DNA of 64,000 nt from Hyphomicrobiaceae bacterium (GTDB taxonomy: Bacteria; Pseudomonadota; Alphaproteobacteria; Rhizobiales; Hyphomicrobiaceae), in contig JAKFWF010000028.1 in the NCBI GenBank assembly GCA_021730785.1, positions 62,001 to 126,000 on the forward strand. The letters are read 5' to 3'. Shown here piece after piece: positions 8,027 through 15,408 of the stretch. The translations under genes were made by a program, and so were the position numbers. How positions within the stretch are numbered: position 1 is the first letter of the stretch; each line of letters opens with the position of its first letter. Below the pieces are notes generated by a model that made no database searches, was not told where the DNA came from, and saw only the letters and a list, made by a program, of their open reading frames with translations.

Positions 8027-8231
8027 GGCCGCACTCCTTCCGCTGCTGAATTCGTTTCGTTCTGGCCTTGTTGCGAGCCCTGGTCCGACCACGGGCGACG
8101 AGCGTGGCGCGCTCGGCGGCGAGCAGGACTCGGCGCTCGTCGATCGTCTTGATCTCCTTGTCGAGCAGTCGCACCCGCGCTGCTTCGTAGGGGTTGAGTT
8201 CGGAGTGCCAATCCCAGACCTGGTTCGTCAT
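8007..8231 (-). CDS. Small basic coiled protein (74 aa)
   Basis: Residues 12-50 form one amphipathic helix (AARVRLLDKEIKTIDERRVL) and residues 48-70 are strongly basic, suggesting nucleic-acid contact. Translationally coupled by overlap with both neighbours. No family recognised. Confidence 0.65.
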   Translation of the reverse strand: MTNQVWDWHSELNPYEAARVRLLDKEIKTIDERRVLLAAERATLVARGRTRARNKARTKRIQQRKECGREQQIS

Positions 8232-8431
8232 AGGTGACCGTCCTTCCAGGCTTTGCGGAAGTCCTCGACCTCGCAGCGAACATCGCTCCAAGCCCACCAG
8301 AACGCGCGTCCAAATTCGATGACGAGGCGGGAGAAGTATGCCCACAGCAGGATCAGCGGGAATGATATCGTCGTTCCCAAGAAGGCAACGCGCTCCGGCC
8401 ATGGTCCGTTGCGGCGGATGAGCTTTGTCAT
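8228..8431 (-). CDS. Small membrane protein (67 aa)
   Basis: A basic N-terminus (TKLIRRNGPWPER) precedes one transmembrane helix (VAFLGTTISFPLILLWAYF) and an aromatic amphipathic tail. Overlaps its upstream neighbour by ATGA. Function unknown. Confidence 0.65.
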   Translation of the reverse strand: MTKLIRRNGPWPERVAFLGTTISFPLILLWAYFSRLVIEFGRAFWWAWSDVRCEVEDFRKAWKDGHL

Positions 8432-8844
8432 GGCTTGTTCTCCCAGTGAGCGGCGAGCACACGTTTCATCTGTTCGTTGTCGCCGGTTACGCCCCACAGA
8501 TCGGCGGCCAAAAGGTGCGGATCGATCCCGCGCGCGAGAAACCACGCCTGCTCGTTGCGTGATCCGGCACCATGGGCATCGTCGTGGTCGGCACGGCAGA
8601 CCGGAACGGTGTGCTTGTCGGTCGAGCGCAGCCCGCCGCCAGCCTCTCCCGTGCCGCTGCGCAAGTGGTGTGGATCGTTCGGCGCCGGCTTGCGGCAGAC
8701 GCAGCACGGCAGTTGCCGGATCAGCGCCAAGTGCTCTTCCGACATGCCCGGGCGTTTCTTGAAATTCTCCGAGTTCTTGTGCGGCTTCTTCGCCCCGCGG
8801 ACGCGGAAGTTGGCAATCTTGCGTTCACCGAGATAAGCCATCAT
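8428..8844 (-). CDS. HNH-type nuclease-like protein (DUF968-like)
   Basis: A 138-residue protein with a zinc-finger nuclease layout: CCVCRKPAPNDPHHLRSG near residue 47, then HTVPVCRADHDDAHG, where the paired Cys, the PHH and the H/D residues match phage Holliday-junction or recombination nucleases of the HNH/DUF968 kind. It is encoded with RecT in the same operon, which fits recombination. Starts by ATGA overlap with the preceding gene. Confidence 0.72.
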   Translation of the reverse strand: MMAYLGERKIANFRVRGAKKPHKNSENFKKRPGMSEEHLALIRQLPCCVCRKPAPNDPHHLRSGTGEAGGGLRSTDKHTVPVCRADHDDAHGAGSRNEQAWFLARGIDPHLLAADLWGVTGDNEQMKRVLAAHWENKP

Positions 8845-9398
8845 GCGGTCTCCACTTTGCTGACCAGCAGATCTTCGATGCGACAGCCGATGATGTGCTC
8901 GATCTCGCCGAAAACCTTGTCCTTGATCGGCCGGAAATCGAGTTCATCAAGGGTGTCCCAGTCCATCGACTTCGGCACGAATGCCCGCATCGCCGGTCCA
9001 CCATCGACGGTGCCTTGGCGAACGAAAGCAAATGTGTCCTCGGACCTGACGCGCTCGATCAGTTTGACGATTCCTGACACCGCCGCAGCATCGACAACGG
9101 CGTTGCCACTGAGCGGAAAGTCGAACACGTCGCAGTAGCGCACTCGGCATAGCAGCCACGCCCGCAGCATTTCTTCATCCCCGTCGGCGGGGTGTGGGTC
9201 GTGTCCAGGTGGCCAGTGTTTCAGGGCTTTGGCGATGACCTGGAAAAATGTCTGATGCGTCTTCGGCATCCGTGGCCGGCTGATCCGGACCGATAGGATG
9301 GTTTCCGGCGGCAACGCCAGAATGCGTGCTTCGTCATCGGCGCCCACCGGTAGTAGGGCGCGGCCCGATCGCCGCATCTGGATTGCCGCCTTGGCCAT
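8841..9398 (-). CDS. DUF1367-like phage protein
   Basis: A 185-residue protein. The N-terminal half (LLPVGADDEARILALPPE ... RPRMPKTHQTFFQVIAKALK) resembles the DUF1367 layout found in lambdoid nin-region recombination genes. It overlaps both neighbours, including TGATG coupling with the gene upstream. Function of the family is not established. Confidence 0.6.
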   Translation of the reverse strand: MAKAAIQMRRSGRALLPVGADDEARILALPPETILSVRISRPRMPKTHQTFFQVIAKALKHWPPGHDPHPADGDEEMLRAWLLCRVRYCDVFDFPLSGNAVVDAAAVSGIVKLIERVRSEDTFAFVRQGTVDGGPAMRAFVPKSMDWDTLDELDFRPIKDKVFGEIEHIIGCRIEDLLVSKVETA

Positions 9399-9648
9399 CA
9401 GACCCGAGCCTCGATACGGGCGACGCGCGGCCAGGCGGCCGGTTTGCGCACGTTGATCGGTGCCACTTCAGTGGCGAGACGAAGCCCCCGACGCGCGCAA
9501 TCGCGATCAGAGTCACGGCATGTGGGTAGCACGTCACCTTGGTCCGCATCTTGGTGATGGTGGTCGGCGACAGGCCATACCGCCGTGCGATCACTGAGGC
9601 TTTGAGATCGCGCACGGCATGGAGTACCTCGAACATGAGGCGATCCAA
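9398..9648 (-). pseudogene. Helix-turn-helix regulator with apparent frameshift
   Basis: The N-terminal frame encodes an HTH (LKASVIARRYGLSPTTITKM) and runs to ...LIAIARVGG; the next frame continues with GLRLATEVAPINVRKPAAW and stops with TGA overlapping the ATG of the next gene, the same coupling used throughout this operon. The frames join at a run of five C on the plus strand (9485-9489); one more base would give a continuous 83-residue protein. Either a real mutation, a sequencing indel, or a -1 slip on the G run of the mRNA. The start is TTG 9648 or ATG 9636. Confidence 0.6.
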
Positions 9649-9708
9649 TTCTCTGCGGACGAGGGTGTGCTTTTTTCACGCTGGTACTCCGGTTGATGGA
9701 AAGTTGGT

Positions 9709-10593
9709 TCAGTCTTCGTCGGCCAGGATCTCTTGAGCGTATTCCTGTGCAGGCCCCGGAAGCCGCGTGATCGCGTCGGCGCGGTTTTCGCGGAGGTCGA
9801 TCAGATCCTGATCCGAAGCGCATAGCCGACGCTCGGCGCGCAGATCTTCAAGGAAGTCGTGCACTTTGAGTGCGTTGCCGTCTTCCCTGGTGTCGTCAAC
9901 TTGGTCGGCAGCCGCTGTCACCGGGTCTGATACGGTAGTGACAGCCGGTGTCTCGTCTTCCTCTTCGGGGATGTCGGGCGCCACTGCATGCTCGATGGCT
10001 TTCGATGGCGCTGCTGGCAGCCGCGATAGTTGGCCAGATTGCCACTGCTCAAACTCGTCGTAATCCATCACACCGGCGAAGCCGATCGAGTAGCGGGCGC
10101 CTTGGGTCAGCGTGCGGTGCCGCAGCATCCGGCGCTCGGTCTTCAACCACGGCACCGAATTTCCTTTGCACTCCGACATGTACTCGGTGACTTTGGTCGG
10201 ACGCGACCGGTCCTTGCGATAGATGATGATCGTGCACGCCGTCATCTTGCCGTCTTCGTCGATGTGATCCTCGAACTCCATGCCGTCGAACTGCGGGTGC
10301 TTGTTGAGTTTCTTCACCCAGCCGTCGACGCTGACGATCGGCTGGATGATTCCGCTCTTCGTCCGCATGAAGTAGATTTCTTTGGTCAGCGGATTGAGGT
10401 CGTGTTCATTGGCGACCACGAGGCAGGAGATCAGTTCCTCTCTGCTGCAATCCGGCTTGCCGTCCTTCTGCGGCATGGCGACGGCCGCCATGGTGCGCTC
10501 GAACACATCGGCGGCAAGCCCGTACTTGCGCGACATGGTCGCGAGCAGACCGGCCTCTTGCGGTGCGAACCTAACTGCTGCGGTCGATGTCAT
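9709..10593 (-). CDS. recT: RecT/Bet-family single-strand annealing protein
   Basis: A 294-residue recombinase. The core LVVANEHDLNPLTKEIYFM, IQPIVSVDGWVKKLNKHPQF, PWLKTERRMLRHRTLTQGAR and YSIGFAGVMDYDE is the Bet/RecT signature; the acidic C-terminal third is the variable tail. It anneals complementary single strands during phage recombination. No RecE or lambda-type exonuclease is recognisable beside it. Confidence 0.88.
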   Translation of the reverse strand: MTSTAAVRFAPQEAGLLATMSRKYGLAADVFERTMAAVAMPQKDGKPDCSREELISCLVVANEHDLNPLTKEIYFMRTKSGIIQPIVSVDGWVKKLNKHPQFDGMEFEDHIDEDGKMTACTIIIYRKDRSRPTKVTEYMSECKGNSVPWLKTERRMLRHRTLTQGARYSIGFAGVMDYDEFEQWQSGQLSRLPAAPSKAIEHAVAPDIPEEEDETPAVTTVSDPVTAAADQVDDTREDGNALKVHDFLEDLRAERRLCASDQDLIDLRENRADAITRLPGPAQEYAQEILADED

Positions 10594-10889
10594 GACTGCC
10601 CTCGGGCTTTTGCAATAGCGGCATCGATCTTGGCGCGCGCGACGGATGGAATGCCGACATTGCCGTTCATTTTGTTATCGGTGTCGGCATCGCGAACCAT
10701 TTCCAGAGCCTCAATGAGGTCTGGCGCAGCGGTTATGAGTCGCGCATTGGCTTCCGCTTCACCTTGCGTTCTGGCTCGCATGCCGCAGTGGGCAATGCCG
10801 CATCCGGCATCTTCCCATCCGGGATCAATCGGACCGCCGACGCAAACCGAATTTATGAGAAACCAAGGGCCTGGGGTATGCTCGCTCAT
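10590..10889 (-). CDS. Conserved small phage protein (99 aa)
   Basis: The pattern HTPGPW at the N-terminus and EANARLITAAPDLIEALE in the middle is seen in many phages and prophages of Proteobacteria, without known function. Four-base overlap with its neighbours. Confidence 0.72.
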   Translation of the reverse strand: MSEHTPGPWFLINSVCVGGPIDPGWEDAGCGIAHCGMRARTQGEAEANARLITAAPDLIEALEMVRDADTDNKMNGNVGIPSVARAKIDAAIAKARGQS

Positions 10890-11038
10890 GCCAAAGCCCT
10901 CTTCGCCCGATCTTTCAAAACCCCCAGCACAACATGCGGGTGTTCACGTTCAAGCCAGTTGGTATTGCGGTCGATTTCGAGTTCAGCCCGCCCTTTGGCG
11001 ATGGCGCGGAACTCGCGGTAGCGTCGAAACCATTTCAT
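10886..11038 (-). CDS. Small basic protein (50 aa)
   Basis: ATG behind AGGAG; encodes MKWFRRYREFRAIAKGRAEL and a helical tail, and its TGA overlaps the next ATG. Overlaps the upstream gene by 56 bases in another frame. No family recognised. Confidence 0.55.
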   Translation of the reverse strand: MKWFRRYREFRAIAKGRAELEIDRNTNWLEREHPHVVLGVLKDRAKRALA

Positions 11039-11204
11039 GGCCCAGCTCCTGATTTTGGTTGTCGGCCCTGGTCGCGTTCACTTCGGCGATTATCTTGTTG
11101 GCGTCGCGCATCTGCATGTGGCATTTGAAGGCGATCTCGGTTGCCGGGTGACCGCCGAGCGCCAGCCACTTTGCAGCCATCAAGCGCGGATCGAAGTAGC
11201 TCAT
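10983..11204 (-). CDS. Hypothetical phage protein (73 aa)
   Basis: Starts by ATGA overlap with the preceding gene. Helical N-terminus (SYFDPRLMAAKWLALGGHP); the arginine-rich last 15 residues may be a by-product of the overlap with the next gene. Confidence 0.52.
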   Translation of the reverse strand: MSYFDPRLMAAKWLALGGHPATEIAFKCHMQMRDANKIIAEVNATRADNQNQELGHEMVSTLPRVPRHRQRAG

Positions 11205-11404
11205 TCGCCAGCATCGACCTTGGTCAGATGCAGTTCGGAATTGACGTAATTCCAGACGCGTTCGGCCGTCAGCGTCTGATCCCTGGCCTTGCCTAGGATG
11301 GCGAGCACGGTGGCTAGCGCCTCGGTGACGTTCTCGTTCTCCTTGATCAGTGTCGCGATTTTTATGTCGCGCCGTCTGATCTCCCAATCCAACTTGTTTG
11401 GCAT
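11201..11404 (-). CDS. Hypothetical helical phage protein (67 aa)
   Basis: The ATG has GGAG eight bases upstream, inside the end of the preceding gene. Residues 5-45 are predicted coiled coil (WEIRRRDIKIATLIKENENV). No family recognised. Confidence 0.6.
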   Translation of the reverse strand: MPNKLDWEIRRRDIKIATLIKENENVTEALATVLAILGKARDQTLTAERVWNYVNSELHLTKVDAGE

Positions 11405-11409
11405 GACGC

Positions 11410-12762
11410 TCACTCCGCAGCTTGTTGATACGAGAGGGTGCAGCCAGGAAACGCCGTTTTGGCCTTGGCGGCTGCATCCGCACGCTTCTGGATGAGCTTG
11501 ATCAGATCCTGATCTTGGATGCTTGCGAGGTAAGCAGCGGCCTTGGCCAGATCGGTGATCATGGCAGTTGGCGCCGCTTCCTTCACCGACCGGCGCGCTC
11601 CTTGCGTGCCGATCATCACCTTCGGCACCGAAGCCAAAACAGGGGTCGCCACTGGTGGCAGTGGCAGTAGCTTCGGTGCCTCGGGTAGTGGTGATGCCAG
11701 AGCCGCAACCGGGTCGACCTTCATCAGTTTGGCATGCTCTGCCTCTTCGGCGGCGCGCTGTTTGGCAACGGCCTCGTTCGCAATCCGGGTGGCCTCGCGT
11801 TGCTTATCAAGCAACAACTGTGCTTCAGCCGCAGCAGCGGCGCGCTTGCGCTTGGTCTCGGCCTCAGCCCATGCGTCGATGATGACCGTCATGGCGTCGG
11901 ATTGAGCTTTGGCACCGGTAACGAGCGGCTTCCAGCGGTTGTCGATCTCTTCAAGCAGGGCTTCGAGCGGCTTCTTTTCCTCGCGCCGCTTCAGATCTGC
12001 ATCTTTTCCGGCCGCCGCGATCCGCTTGCGCCAATTCTCGGCCTTGTGCATTTCGAGTTCGGTGGTGATCTTGTTCTTGGCGTAGTAAGCCTTGGCCTCG
12101 ACGATATCGCTGTCGATCGTCACCTTGGTGTTGCGGAACAGGACGAGCGCCAGCGCATCAGATTTCAGTTCGGCGAAACTGGCTGTTTCACCGGAGTTGT
12201 GGCCTGGAACTGAGCCGGCAGCGGCTGGAACTGCCGGTTCCGGCATCGATTCCAGTTTGAGATCGAGTGCAGGAGGTGCCGTCAGCTTGGCGATCCGCTC
12301 ATCCTCGGCCTTCTTCGCAGCAGCCTTCACTTCCTTGTCGGCGACGACTTCCGGCTCGTCCGGCCATTTGCCGTTGGCCTTGTGGAAGTCGCGCTCGGCC
12401 TTGGTAATCGCCTTGGCGCCAACCCAGCGCTTCAGGATGTAGTCCTGATCGACGTTTTGGGTGTGGTCGAGCAGGCCGGCGAGTTTCAGGCCGGGCTTCC
12501 AAGTCTGGACTGGCACGTCGCGGTTGTCGTCGTAGAGCCATATTTGCAGCGGCTTATGGATCGAGCCCGCGCGCTTGTTCGACGGATTGACATACCCGGC
12601 CCAGACCTTCCACAGCCCGCACTGCGGATCCTCGTCGTGGCCATGTCCGCTGTCCTTCACGCTCGGGAACGCCGTCGGTAGGATGACGGTCGGCTTGCTC
12701 GGGTCCGGTTTGATCGCGCGGTTCCAGGTGGAATAAACGGATTGTCCGGTGAGGTCTGACAT
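11410..12762 (-). CDS. Large coiled-coil early protein (450 aa)
   Basis: Residues 1-110 are a globular WxxW-rich domain (LWKVWAGYVNPSNKRAG, then QIWLYDDNRD); residues 180-350 are long alternating Lys/Glu/Ala helices (MHKAENWRKRIAAAGKDADL) and resemble phage proteins encoded beside RecT and single-strand binding genes. The start with GGAG six bases upstream is chosen; an ATG four codons earlier overlaps the preceding stop. Role in recombination is inferred from position only. Confidence 0.7.
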   Translation of the reverse strand: MSDLTGQSVYSTWNRAIKPDPSKPTVILPTAFPSVKDSGHGHDEDPQCGLWKVWAGYVNPSNKRAGSIHKPLQIWLYDDNRDVPVQTWKPGLKLAGLLDHTQNVDQDYILKRWVGAKAITKAERDFHKANGKWPDEPEVVADKEVKAAAKKAEDERIAKLTAPPALDLKLESMPEPAVPAAAGSVPGHNSGETASFAELKSDALALVLFRNTKVTIDSDIVEAKAYYAKNKITTELEMHKAENWRKRIAAAGKDADLKRREEKKPLEALLEEIDNRWKPLVTGAKAQSDAMTVIIDAWAEAETKRKRAAAAAEAQLLLDKQREATRIANEAVAKQRAAEEAEHAKLMKVDPVAALASPLPEAPKLLPLPPVATPVLASVPKVMIGTQGARRSVKEAAPTAMITDLAKAAAYLASIQDQDLIKLIQKRADAAAKAKTAFPGCTLSYQQAAE

Positions 12763-12773
12763 CATGGGCTCCA

Positions 12774-13049
12774 TCAGTTCGGGAATTTGTTCGCAGCCTT
12801 GCGGGCTTCGATGGCTTCGGCTTCGACTCTCGCAGCCGTCCACTCGGTGCCGCCGATCGCCGCCATCTTCAGGCGCAGCATCGTCAGGTTGAGTTGCATC
12901 TGATTCATCATGCCGGCGCGCTCGCGCTCGGCGTTTGCAGATTGGATGTCTGTCGGCTGCTTCGGCCGGTCGCGGAACGACTTCAGCCGATCGGCGAACT
13001 CGCCTTCCGGTAGCGGGCTCGGGACTGGTGTCAGGTGCCGGCGCTTCAT
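12774..13049 (-). CDS. Hypothetical phage protein (91 aa)
   Basis: Proline-rich first 20 residues then a helical segment (MMNQMQLNLTMLRLKMAAIG). ATGA overlap with the gene upstream. No family recognised. Confidence 0.6.
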   Translation of the reverse strand: MKRRHLTPVPSPLPEGEFADRLKSFRDRPKQPTDIQSANAERERAGMMNQMQLNLTMLRLKMAAIGGTEWTAARVEAEAIEARKAANKFPN

Positions 13050-13309
13050 GACGCCACCGCCAGCGGTTCAGCCCACAGCGCGTCGATGTCGCGGCGGTGC
13101 GTGGTCAACAGCCACAGCATCAATGGATCGTGCATCCAGTGACCAGCAGAAAGGGTCGCGCTGCTGCCGTCGATGCGGTGGATCATAATGCGGCTGACGG
13201 TCCAATAGGTGCCACGGTCGGTCTTGCGCCAGACCGTTTCGGCCTCACCCAAGATTAATGCGAACGGCAGTCCATGAAGCTCTGGGCAGTAGCAGAACTG
13301 GAACTTCAT
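13046..13309 (-). CDS. First gene of the leftward early operon (87 aa)
   Basis: A small mixed alpha/beta protein (FCYCPELHGLPFALILGEAE ... MIHRIDGSS). The start lies behind GAGGGGGG. About 95 bases separate it from a likely leftward promoter, so it heads the run of overlapping genes that ends with the integrase. No family recognised. Confidence 0.65.
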   Translation of the reverse strand: MKFQFCYCPELHGLPFALILGEAETVWRKTDRGTYWTVSRIMIHRIDGSSATLSAGHWMHDPLMLWLLTTHRRDIDALWAEPLAVAS

Positions 13310-13409
13310 GATTGATCCCCCCTCGAAGGTGGCGGACCGGTGCTTCCCGCAAATCACCGGCCCGCTTTGGTCCTCAGCGCCCCCGATGTCTTGTGCTGAG
13401 TAAACCCAT

Positions 13410-13436
13410 CTTTTAGAATATCGCAAAGGTTGTCAA
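13410..13436 (-). promoter_or_regulatory. Candidate leftward early promoter
   Basis: On the minus strand a perfect TTGACA (13431-13436) is followed 15 bases on by TAAAAG (13410-13415). A CTGACA-GA-TGTCAG inverted repeat at 13479-13492 just upstream is a candidate operator. Spacing is short, so only moderate support. Confidence 0.42.
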
Positions 13437-13538
13437 CCAAAAACTTTCCGAAATTCCAAAAAGGACTTCGGCCGCGGTCTGACAGATGTCAGTTTTGCAC
13501 ATGATATTCATGGGGCGCTAAGGGGGGGGGAGCGCTTG

Positions 13539-14168
13539 TCAGCGCCGGAACTGACGATAAACGCCGATGAGCACGCCGACCACGGTGATGTTCGGGGCTG
13601 GGAACTTGGTCGATTTTTTCTTGGTGCCGTTGATGGCATCGGTGTCGAGCCAGACTTGCCCTGCAACAATTCGCACGCGCCTGGCGCTGTTCTCAACGAG
13701 GTCGGCTTTGCTCGTTTTTACGTGGACGATGTCGTCGTGGACGAGATTGTCATCCGGTCCGAGTTGGAAAAAGTGACCGTACTCACCGACGAGCAGATCA
13801 GTCACGTCGGCCGAGCCGACGAGCATGGAATACTGTTTTCGATCAGCATAGCGGGGATCAGGCGCCAATGGAAAAATGTGCTTTCCAAGCGGCCGGGTAC
13901 TGACGCCGGCCTCATTCCACGATCCAGTCATCAGCACCCCCACTACATCTACGATTTGGTTGTCAGTGTAAGCTGATAGACCATGGGTAGGAAGGGGTAG
14001 TCCTAGGTATGCTGCAATATCCGGCAGGGTCGCCGCCGGAATCTGCTGCTTGCCCTGGACCATGAGCGTGATCGCGGATGGTGACTTGCCTAGGTGTCTA
14101 GCCAGTCCAGACCTGGTCTTTTTCGGACCAAGTCTATCCAGGGCATCGCTGAGCCATTTTTGATACAT
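13539..14168 (-). CDS. CI-type repressor: HTH plus S24/LexA-like domain
   Basis: A 209-residue protein. Residues 14-65 are an XRE-type HTH (SGLARHLGKSPSAITLMVQG); residues 110-209 follow the LexA/CI C-terminal layout ending in VVGVLIGVYRQF. The usual GDSM around the catalytic serine is replaced by VGSADV, so self-cleavage may be lost or altered. Longer in-frame starts exist at 14252 and 14258, but they fall in the divergent promoter. It sits between the leftward and rightward early operons, the classical immunity position. Confidence 0.82.
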   Translation of the reverse strand: MYQKWLSDALDRLGPKKTRSGLARHLGKSPSAITLMVQGKQQIPAATLPDIAAYLGLPLPTHGLSAYTDNQIVDVVGVLMTGSWNEAGVSTRPLGKHIFPLAPDPRYADRKQYSMLVGSADVTDLLVGEYGHFFQLGPDDNLVHDDIVHVKTSKADLVENSARRVRIVAGQVWLDTDAINGTKKKSTKFPAPNITVVGVLIGVYRQFRR

Positions 14169-14222
14169 GGCTCTTGCTATGCCGTGAATCTCCAGCCCCC
14201 TGCCATCCCAGAATTCACAACG

Positions 14223-14281
14223 TGCGATTTGTGTATCGCATAAAGCCGACATTGACAATCATTTAGATTTTCGGCAAATCT
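14223..14281. promoter_or_regulatory. Immunity region: repressor promoter and operator candidates
   Basis: Two inverted repeats flank the divergent start sites: TGCGAT-N6-ATCGCA (14223-14240) and AGATTT-N5-AAATCT (14265-14281). On the minus strand TTGTCA (14253-14258) and TACACA (14230-14235), 17 bases apart, could drive the repressor, with the first repeat over its -10. The rightward gene starts eight bases after the second repeat with no clear ribosome site, so it may be leaderless. Confidence 0.5.
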
Positions 14282-14288
14282 TGTCACC

Positions 14289-14630
14289 ATGTCGAACAGC
14301 GTCACACAGCTCGAACCGGCCAGATCGATCCTGCTCAAAGTGGGAGCGGCTGTCGTGCCGCATGTCGCTGAGCACTTTTATATGGTCGCTGGCATTCGCA
14401 AGATCTGCGAGTTGACCGGCCGAAAAGAGGGGTCCGTCTACCGATGGATGTATCCAAAAGAGCGCGGTGGAGCCGACGGCTGGGTGCCGCCGGAGGATGC
14501 CGTGATCATACTTGGATGGGCTGTGGATGTCCGAGCGGACATCGACGCCGAGGATTTTCTGCCGCCGTCGAAATCGAAAGCGGTAGGAGGGGTGAAGTCG
14601 AGGGTGAGGGGTTGTCAGCACGTAGGCTGA
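14289..14630 (+). CDS. Cro/CII-like HTH regulator (113 aa)
   Basis: Residues 28-75 contain a helix-turn-helix (GIRKICELTGRKEGSVYRWM) followed by a GWVPPEDAVIILGWA segment typical of small phage regulators that face the repressor. First gene rightward of the immunity region. Whether it acts as Cro or as an activator cannot be told from sequence. Confidence 0.72.
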   Translation: MSNSVTQLEPARSILLKVGAAVVPHVAEHFYMVAGIRKICELTGRKEGSVYRWMYPKERGGADGWVPPEDAVIILGWAVDVRADIDAEDFLPPSKSKAVGGVKSRVRGCQHVG

Positions 14631-14693
14631 TGCAGGGGTAGGCTTTCGTTCCGCGTAATGAGCCGCCAAAACCGTGAAAGCGGGAGAGCGACC

Positions 14694-15323
14694 ATGCGCG
14701 GATTTTTGCGCTCGAAAATTTCGAATTGGGTTGGCGCCTGGGGGGTGCCTGCTCATGTTAGGACCGAGTCGAGAGATGGGCGTCTCCGCGACTCGGCCCG
14801 TTGGATTCCTGATCCGGCAACTGAGATCACAAAATGTGATCTGTCGCCGGACTGTGACGAACTCACTGACCTGCTGCCTAGTCGTCTCGATCAGGAGCGG
14901 CGCGCGGACGAACTCGGGATCACTCTGCCGTCGTATCGAACCTATGCCGATCTGGATCGTGCGACCGCCGCCATCAGAGCCCAGTTCGAAGTCGAAATTG
15001 CGGCGCCGGTCATCGGTGTCCTGCCCGATTCGCATCTGGCATCGGCGCTGCCGCCAGAAATGGCCGCACAACAGTTCGTCGATTGGCTGCGCGCGCGCGC
15101 CGAATATGGTCCGCTCGGCGACAAGGATCTGATCCGGCTCTACTCCGAGCACTGCGCTGAAATCCGCGTCGAGGAAACACCTCAGAACACGTTGCGGCCA
15201 GTGATGAATCGCTGCCCCGGCGTGTTCAAGCGTCAGTTTGATCTGCGCGGAGACAATGGCCGGCGCGTGCGCCCGTTCATGTGGGAGATTTCTGCTCCCA
15301 CCATATCGAGAATGGCGGCCTAA
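14694..15323 (+). CDS. Early phage protein, possible DNA-binding (209 aa)
   Basis: The ATG behind GGGAG is preferred over one 36 bases upstream. The C-terminal 80 residues (FVDWLRARAEYGPLGDKDLI ... VFKRQFDLRGDNGRRVRPFM) look like a winged-helix domain as in some phage primase-like or regulatory proteins; the N-terminus is not recognisable. Followed at once by a terminator. Confidence 0.6.
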   Translation: MRGFLRSKISNWVGAWGVPAHVRTESRDGRLRDSARWIPDPATEITKCDLSPDCDELTDLLPSRLDQERRADELGITLPSYRTYADLDRATAAIRAQFEVEIAAPVIGVLPDSHLASALPPEMAAQQFVDWLRARAEYGPLGDKDLIRLYSEHCAEIRVEETPQNTLRPVMNRCPGVFKRQFDLRGDNGRRVRPFMWEISAPTISRMAA

Positions 15324-15327
15324 AAGC

Positions 15328-15359
15328 AAAACCCCGCGCCTGCCAGGGCACGGGGTTTT
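15328..15359 (+). terminator. Rho-independent terminator
   Basis: AAAACCCCG (15328-15336) pairs with CGGGGTTTT (15351-15359) around a GC-rich loop. It separates the regulatory genes from dnaB, so dnaB expression probably needs antitermination or its own promoter. Confidence 0.7.
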
Positions 15360-15408
15360 CCGATGAACCAGTCTCGCCCTCCGCCAAGAGCAAACGAGAC
15401 GCAAAGAA

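Noticed and set aside
10030-11052. A 340-codon plus-strand frame across recT and its neighbours
   Set aside because: Antisense to RecT with its clear family motifs; no protein-like pattern.
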